From assembly GCA_904502135.1 (NCBI GenBank), contig CAJGDE010000027.1, forward strand, positions 1 through 18,985: a stretch of DNA of 18,985 nucleotides, written 5' to 3'. Each line of letters starts with the position of its first letter. The first letter of the stretch is position 1. The position numbers were made by a program, and so were the translations under genes. Of the stretch, positions 15,366-18,985 are shown piece after piece. This DNA is from Kiritimatiellia bacterium (lineage in GTDB: Bacteria; Verrucomicrobiota; Kiritimatiellia; RFP12; UBA1067). Under the pieces are notes generated by a model that saw nothing but the letters and a program-made list of their open reading frames with translations, did no database searches and had not been told where the DNA came from.

Positions 15366-16808
15366 TTGCGTGTTGCGATCGTATATCCGCCGCTAAAGAG
15401 TGAGAAGGGTGTTGCGCTTCTCACTCAGAATCGTCAGTTTCAGTGGTTCTCTCGCCCCACCTACATTTTTCCCGTTGTTCCCGCAACGGCGGCGACGATG
15501 CTGAAGAAGGCCGGTCACGACGTACTTTTTTTAGATGGCATAGCATCTGAAATCTCCTCAGAGGAGTTTGATAGTCAGCTTTGGGATTTTAAACCCGATC
15601 TGGTGGTTCTTGAGACGAAAACTCCGGTCGTAAAGCGTCACTGGAGATGGATCGATGAGGCTAAAAAAGCGCATGATGTCAAAATTGCGATTGTCGGCGA
15701 TCATGTCACGGCAATGCCTGAAGAGACGATGAGCTCTTCGCGCGTCGACTATATTCTGACCGGAGGCGATTGGGATTTTCTTTTAAAGAATATCGTTGAA
15801 TCTGATTTCGACGCTTCAAAGTTTGAGAGCGGCATTTGGTATCGTGATGCGCAAGAAGTTAAAAATACAGGTGCGTTTAAACTTGATCACGATCTTAACT
15901 CGGCGCCTTGGATTGACAGAGATTTGGTTCATTGGCAGCTTTATGCGAAAAAGAACGGAAACTTCCGCAGAACTCCTGGAACTTATATCATGTCTGGCCG
16001 CGATTGCTGGCACGCCAAGTGCACGTTCTGCAGCTGGACGACTCTGTATCCCACATACCGCACGCGCGATGCCGTGGATGTCGTCGACGAGATCGAGATG
16101 CTCGTTAAAAAGTATGGCATTAAGGAGTTGATGGATGACTCGGGCTCACTCCCGGTCGGAGAATGGCTTAAGACTTTCTGCAATGAAATTATCCGTCGCG
16201 GTTTGAATAAAAAGCTTCGCATCGATTGTAATATGCGCTTTGGCAGGCTAACGCTTGAAGATTATAAGCTTATGCGCAAAGCCGGCTTTAGGCTCGTTCT
16301 GTTTGGCGTTGAGTCGGCCAATCAAATTACTCTTGACCGGTTTGTAAAAGCGCTTAAAGTCGAGGATGTGGAAAACGGGGCTAAATGGGCGAGCGAGGCC
16401 GGCCTTGATGTTCATCTGACATTTATGTTCGGCCACGCGTGGGAAGGGCCGGAAGAAATAAAAAAAACAGTTGAGTTTGCCCGCCGTCTTCTTGCCTGCG
16501 GCTATGCTTCGACTCTTCAGTGCACTTTGACGATTCCCTATCCCGGCACGCCCCTATTTAAGGAGCTTGCTGCATGTGGCTCCCTTCACAGTCTTGATTG
16601 GGACGAGTACGACATGAGACGGGCGATAACAAAAACGCCGCTTGCAAGCGAAGATGACATCAAGCGCGCAATTCAGGATGTTTATCGTGGCTTCTTGCAG
16701 CCGCGCGCTCTTTGGCACCGTCTGACGACAACGCGCAATCTTTTCGATTTTGCCTTCTACTATCGCGGAATACGTTCGCTTCTGGGGCATCTTCTTGATT
16801 TCAAATAA
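15366..16808 (+). CDS. B12-binding-domain radical SAM protein with a CX4CX2C cluster motif
   Basis: 480 aa from TTG 15366. Residues 1-145 look like the cobalamin-binding Rossmann domain of class B radical SAM enzymes (RVAIVYPP, PATAATMLKKAGHDVLFLDG, VGDHVTAMPEET, VDYILTGGDWDFLL). No DxHxxG B12 ligand motif is seen, as is common in this class. The radical SAM barrel follows, with its cluster Cys residues at 214, 219 and 222 in GRDCWHAKCTFCSW. The spacing is CX4CX2C, one residue longer than the classical CX3CX2C. MDDSGSLPVGEW (256-267), VLFGVESANQ (311-320), LTFMFGHAWEGPEE (351-364) and IPYPGTPLF (390-398) are normal barrel landmarks. The substrate is unknown; relatives methylate or rearrange lipids and natural products. 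The neighbours give no clear hint. Confidence 0.88.
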   Translation: MRVAIVYPPLKSEKGVALLTQNRQFQWFSRPTYIFPVVPATAATMLKKAGHDVLFLDGIASEISSEEFDSQLWDFKPDLVVLETKTPVVKRHWRWIDEAKKAHDVKIAIVGDHVTAMPEETMSSSRVDYILTGGDWDFLLKNIVESDFDASKFESGIWYRDAQEVKNTGAFKLDHDLNSAPWIDRDLVHWQLYAKKNGNFRRTPGTYIMSGRDCWHAKCTFCSWTTLYPTYRTRDAVDVVDEIEMLVKKYGIKELMDDSGSLPVGEWLKTFCNEIIRRGLNKKLRIDCNMRFGRLTLEDYKLMRKAGFRLVLFGVESANQITLDRFVKALKVEDVENGAKWASEAGLDVHLTFMFGHAWEGPEEIKKTVEFARRLLACGYASTLQCTLTIPYPGTPLFKELAACGSLHSLDWDEYDMRRAITKTPLASEDDIKRAIQDVYRGFLQPRALWHRLTTTRNLFDFAFYYRGIRSLLGHLLDFK

Positions 16809-16816
16809 ATTCTCCT

Positions 16817-17827
16817 ATGCGTTTTGCGACTCCCATAATGCTTGTTTTTACGGCGCTTGTGCCTATCTTTGCTCTTGTGTGGGCGCTACTTCGCGCACGG
16901 CGTGAAAAGGCGCTCAGCAGAATCGTCGCGCCAGAACTGAGAGCGCGTATTATGCCGCCTATCTCCGATATGTGGGGTTTGCAGGCATGGCTTATCGTAA
17001 CAGGTCTTTTTCTCGTTCTCTTCTCGTCGGCAAGACCGCAATGGGGCAAGTCGGATGAGAAGTATGTCGAGCGCAGCCGCAATGTCGTAATAGCAATCGA
17101 CGTTTCCCGGTCTATGCTGGCGGAAGATGTGCGGCCCAACAGACTGGAGCGCTCGAAAGCCGATGTGGCGGATCTTATCGATTCTCTTAATGGAGATCGC
17201 TCCGCTCTCGTCGCATTCCGTCGCACCGGCGTTCTCTTGTGCCCTTTAACGACTGACTATGGGTATCTTAAAAACGCGCTTGAGCAGATGTCCTGCGATT
17301 CAGCTCCGCGGGGAGAAACCGATCTCGGCTCGGCGATACGCGCCGCACTTGAAGCCTTAGATCCGGCAGCGGATGATCATAACGCCATAATTATCATTTC
17401 GGACGGTGGCGATCTCAGGGGAGAGGCGCTGAAAAGCGCAGAGTTGTCGAGAAAGCGCGGCATACCGATTTTTACGGTCGGTATAGGCGACCCTAAAAAA
17501 GGTGCTGCAATTCCCGCTGCGGACGGCAGGGGTGAAATGAAATTCAACGGCTCTGCCGTGCGTGTTAAACTTGAGGAAGATGCGCTTGTGGCGATATCAA
17601 AAGCGTCAAACGGAAGGTATGTCCCCCTTGCGACTTCGGGCACTGCGGAAACTACTCTCGGCGCGATTTACCGTCGTTTCTTGCGTCAGGTGGCGGTAAA
17701 GGAGCAGAACGAAGAAGAAAGCCGTATCGGTGAGAGATATGCGTTTTTTCTTGTGCCGGGACTAGTTCTTCTTATTGCGGGGGCGGCTTTATCGAAGGGG
17801 CGTTTTGGAAGGGGCGCTAAGAAATGA
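16817..17827 (+). CDS. BatA/BatB-like von Willebrand factor A membrane protein
   Basis: 336 aa. Two N-terminal membrane segments (about 5-26 and 55-72) are followed by a vWA domain (about 88-290) and a C-terminal membrane segment (about 308-325). The metal-ion-dependent adhesion site is complete: DVSRSM (Asp95, Ser97, Ser99), GETDLG (Thr168) and SDGGD (Asp196). Such proteins belong to Bat (aerotolerance) clusters, normally with MoxR, DUF58 and TPR partners. None of these is in the window, so this copy is separated from the usual set. The start is 8 nt after the radical SAM stop without an obvious Shine-Dalgarno. The stop overlaps the truA start by 4 nt (ATGA), implying translational coupling with truA. 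Confidence 0.87.
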   Translation: MRFATPIMLVFTALVPIFALVWALLRARREKALSRIVAPELRARIMPPISDMWGLQAWLIVTGLFLVLFSSARPQWGKSDEKYVERSRNVVIAIDVSRSMLAEDVRPNRLERSKADVADLIDSLNGDRSALVAFRRTGVLLCPLTTDYGYLKNALEQMSCDSAPRGETDLGSAIRAALEALDPAADDHNAIIIISDGGDLRGEALKSAELSRKRGIPIFTVGIGDPKKGAAIPAADGRGEMKFNGSAVRVKLEEDALVAISKASNGRYVPLATSGTAETTLGAIYRRFLRQVAVKEQNEEESRIGERYAFFLVPGLVLLIAGAALSKGRFGRGAKK

Positions 17828-18591
17828 GCAATGTTATGTCGCGTCGTTATAAAGCGGTGATAGCGTATGACGGCTCCTCTTATTCAGGCTGGCAGTATCA
17901 GGATAACGCTCTTGGCATCCAGCAGGTTGTGGAAGAGGTTTTAGCGGAACTAGAGGGCGGGTTTGTCCGCGTTTTCGGAAGTTCGCGCACAGACGCAGGT
18001 GTTCATGCCAAAGGGTTTGTCGCCCACTTTAATCTTACGAAGCCGATTCCGCCCAAGAATCTGATACGCGCTGTCAATTCGCGTCTTCCGCCGGCTATCA
18101 GATTTTTAAGGGCGTCGTACGTTTCGGAGGATTTTGACGCGCGGCTTTCCGCCAAAGGCAAGGAGTACAGATACTTTGTCTATCAGTCGGATATATTGCC
18201 TCCGCATTTGGCCCCGTATTGGACGCATTGCCACAGGGAACTCGATGTCGAGGCGATGTCCAAGGCGGCCGCTTTTTTTGTCGGGAAGCACGATTTTGTT
18301 TCTTTTGCGGCCAATCCCAACCGTGTTCTTGAAACGACGGTAAGAAATATCTTTTCATTTACGGTAAAACGCACCGGGCCTCGTATCGTTTTTTCCGTCA
18401 AGGGAGACGGGTTTCTCTACAAGCAGGTTCGCTCAATGGTTGGCTTTCTGCTCTCTGTCGGAAAGGGCAATGAAAAGCCCCAGGCTGTAAAAGAACTCCT
18501 CGACGCAAAATCGCCTCGCACGGCTCGAGTTGAAACTGCTCCGCCGCAAGGGCTCTTTCTTTGGCAAGTATATTATCGCAAGTTAGTCTAA
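17824..18591 (+). CDS. truA: tRNA pseudouridine(38-40) synthase TruA
   Basis: 255 aa, the usual length. It isomerises uridines 38-40 in the tRNA anticodon stem-loop. The first strand YKAVIAYDGSSYSGWQYQ (9-26) and the catalytic motif GSSRTDAGVHA (52-62, Asp57) are intact. KEYRYFVY, GKHDFVSFA and FLYKQVRSMVGFL complete the family pattern. ATG 17824 overlaps the vWA stop by 4 nt and has GGAAGGGG (17807-17814) as Shine-Dalgarno. ATG 17836 is a possible alternative start that would remove four residues. No hairpin terminator follows the gene; the downstream region is short tandem repeats. Confidence 0.95.
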   Translation: MSNVMSRRYKAVIAYDGSSYSGWQYQDNALGIQQVVEEVLAELEGGFVRVFGSSRTDAGVHAKGFVAHFNLTKPIPPKNLIRAVNSRLPPAIRFLRASYVSEDFDARLSAKGKEYRYFVYQSDILPPHLAPYWTHCHRELDVEAMSKAAAFFVGKHDFVSFAANPNRVLETTVRNIFSFTVKRTGPRIVFSVKGDGFLYKQVRSMVGFLLSVGKGNEKPQAVKELLDAKSPRTARVETAPPQGLFLWQVYYRKLV

Positions 18592-18598
18592 GCTTGGA

Positions 18599-18650
18599 GA
18601 ATGTTGGAATGTTTGAATGTTTGAGTGTTAGAATGTTGGAATGTTTGAAT
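18599..18650 (+). repeat. Octamer tandem array, GAATGTTN, about 6.5 copies
   Basis: Units start at 18599, 18607, 18615, 18623 (variant GAGTGTTA), 18631, 18639 and 18647 (partial, GAAT then G-run). The last base of each unit varies (G or T, with A in the variant unit). It begins 8 nt after the truA stop. It is not coding and forms no strong hairpin. It is one of three distinct short arrays stacked between truA and the insertion sequence. Confidence 0.85.
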
Positions 18651-18654
18651 GGGG

Positions 18655-18687
18655 GTTTAGAAAGTTTAGAGTTTAGAGTTTAGAGTT
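18655..18687 (+). repeat. Heptamer tandem array, GTTTAGA, four copies
   Basis: GTTTAGA occurs at 18655-18661 and, after a 2-nt interruption (AA), at 18664, 18671 and 18678, followed by a partial GTT. It directly follows the octamer array and has a different unit length and sequence. Confidence 0.82.
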
Positions 18688-18690
18688 GGG

Positions 18691-18706
18691 TGTCCCGTTG
18701 TCCCGT
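18691..18706 (+). repeat. Two tandem copies of TGTCCCGT
   Basis: TGTCCCGT at 18691-18698 and again at 18699-18706. It lies just before the likely left end of the insertion sequence. Confidence 0.7.
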
Positions 18707-18722
18707 TTTATGATAGGTTGAC

Positions 18723-18750
18723 ACTTTCTTTTGAAATAAGGAAAGAAAGT
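18723..18750 (+). promoter_or_regulatory. Leader hairpin of the IS orfA that covers its Shine-Dalgarno
   Basis: ACTTTCTTT (18723-18731) is the exact complement of AAAGAAAGT (18742-18750), a 9-bp stem with a 10-nt loop. The Shine-Dalgarno AAGGA (18738-18742) sits in the loop and first stem base, just before ATG 18752. In several insertion sequences such structures limit transposase translation from incoming transcripts; that role here is inference. Confidence 0.5.
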
Positions 18751-18751
18751 T

Positions 18752-18985
18752 ATGGAAACCAAGGACAAAAAAAGGTATAGTGAAGCATTCAAGCTGAGAG
18801 TCATGGAAGAGCTCCGTGACGGGAAGTGGAAATCGGTTGCGGAGGTTGTTCAGGCATATAGATTGTCTGAGACTGGAGTTCGCTACTGGATGAAACGTCT
18901 AGGCTTTGAGTATCTAAATGGGAGGATTATCTACGTGAAAACGACATCTGAAATTGATGAGATCAAGCGGCTTAAAGCCGAAAAC
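18752..18985 (+). CDS. IS3-family transposase OrfA (helix-turn-helix), 3' end beyond the window
   Basis: 78 codons from ATG 18752 to the window edge with no stop. KKRYSEAFKLRVMEEL (6-21) followed by a helix-turn-helix (AEVVQAYRLSETGVRYWMKR, about 30-49) is the DNA-binding start of IS3/IS911-type OrfA. The tail SEIDEIKRLKAEN (66-78) is the beginning of the leucine-zipper coiled coil used for multimerisation. In this family orfA is joined to the DDE-domain orfB by programmed -1 frameshifting; orfB is not in the window. The start has Shine-Dalgarno AAGGAAAG 6-9 nt upstream. Confidence 0.88.
   Translation, partial: METKDKKRYSEAFKLRVMEELRDGKWKSVAEVVQAYRLSETGVRYWMKRLGFEYLNGRIIYVKTTSEIDEIKRLKAEN

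Larger units (their letters stand above)
18708..18985 (+). mobile_element. Left part of an IS3-family insertion sequence, truncated by the window edge
   Basis: The region contains the IS3-type orfA beginning at 18752, preceded by a leader with TTGACA (18718-18723). The exact left end is not determined: the terminal inverted repeat probably lies around 18708-18730, but the right end needed to define it is outside the window. The start of 18708 given here is an estimate. Confidence 0.6.

Noticed and set aside
18599..18706. Possible CRISPR array
   Set aside because: The units are 7-8 bp in direct tandem with no spacers, so these are simple tandem repeats.

Overview
The window reads as ordinary bacterial chromosome from a Gram-negative, diderm organism: it has outer-membrane barrels, a secretin and a polysaccharide export lipoprotein. 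Several traits point to the Planctomycetes-Verrucomicrobia-Lentisphaerae/Kiritimatiellae (PVC) area rather than Proteobacteria. These are an EF-G of the mtEFG2/spdEFG2 type placed outside a str operon, a DUF481 barrel with an N-terminal beta domain, a pseudopilin-like protein without a prepilin leader, and intergenic 7-8 bp tandem repeats. The phylum is an inference from remembered family features; no search was run.

Layout. Positions 1-111 (minus strand) hold the start of a gene cut by the window edge, with a near-perfect promoter that leaves no room for a 5' leader. The divergent intergenic region (112-340) holds that promoter, a long hairpin (239-277) and the promoter of a plus-strand exopolysaccharide operon. 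That operon runs: Wza-like export lipoprotein (341-1024), unknown secreted protein (1049-1933), outer-membrane barrel (1958-3199), O-antigen ligase/polymerase-like membrane protein (3200-4552), Wzz/Wzc-type tyrosine kinase with tyrosine-rich tails at both ends (4552-6903), and dTDP-glucose 4,6-dehydratase (6893-7933). Tight spacing or overlaps then lead into fusA (7939-10011) and a tRNA-dihydrouridine synthase (10031-10867).

The second block starts at a promoter at 10896: a GspG-domain membrane protein (10908-11603) and an aldose-epimerase-like mutarotase (11623-12519). A further promoter at 12526 precedes a secretin with a TolA-like coiled coil (12538-14295) and a DUF481 barrel (14299-15321). 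Then come a B12-type radical SAM protein (15366-16808), a BatA/BatB-like von Willebrand protein (16817-17827) and truA (17824-18591). The right edge (18592-18985) carries three adjacent short tandem arrays and the 5' part of an IS3-family orfA.

The most noteworthy pattern is regulatory. Every operon-head gene in the window except the IS gene has an extended -10 box (TGn-TATAAT or TGn-TATACT) ending only 5-6 nt before its start codon and no Shine-Dalgarno. Most operon-internal genes do have Shine-Dalgarno sequences. This suggests that leaderless transcription initiates most operons here. No CRISPR array, tRNA, rRNA or convincing intrinsic terminator was seen.
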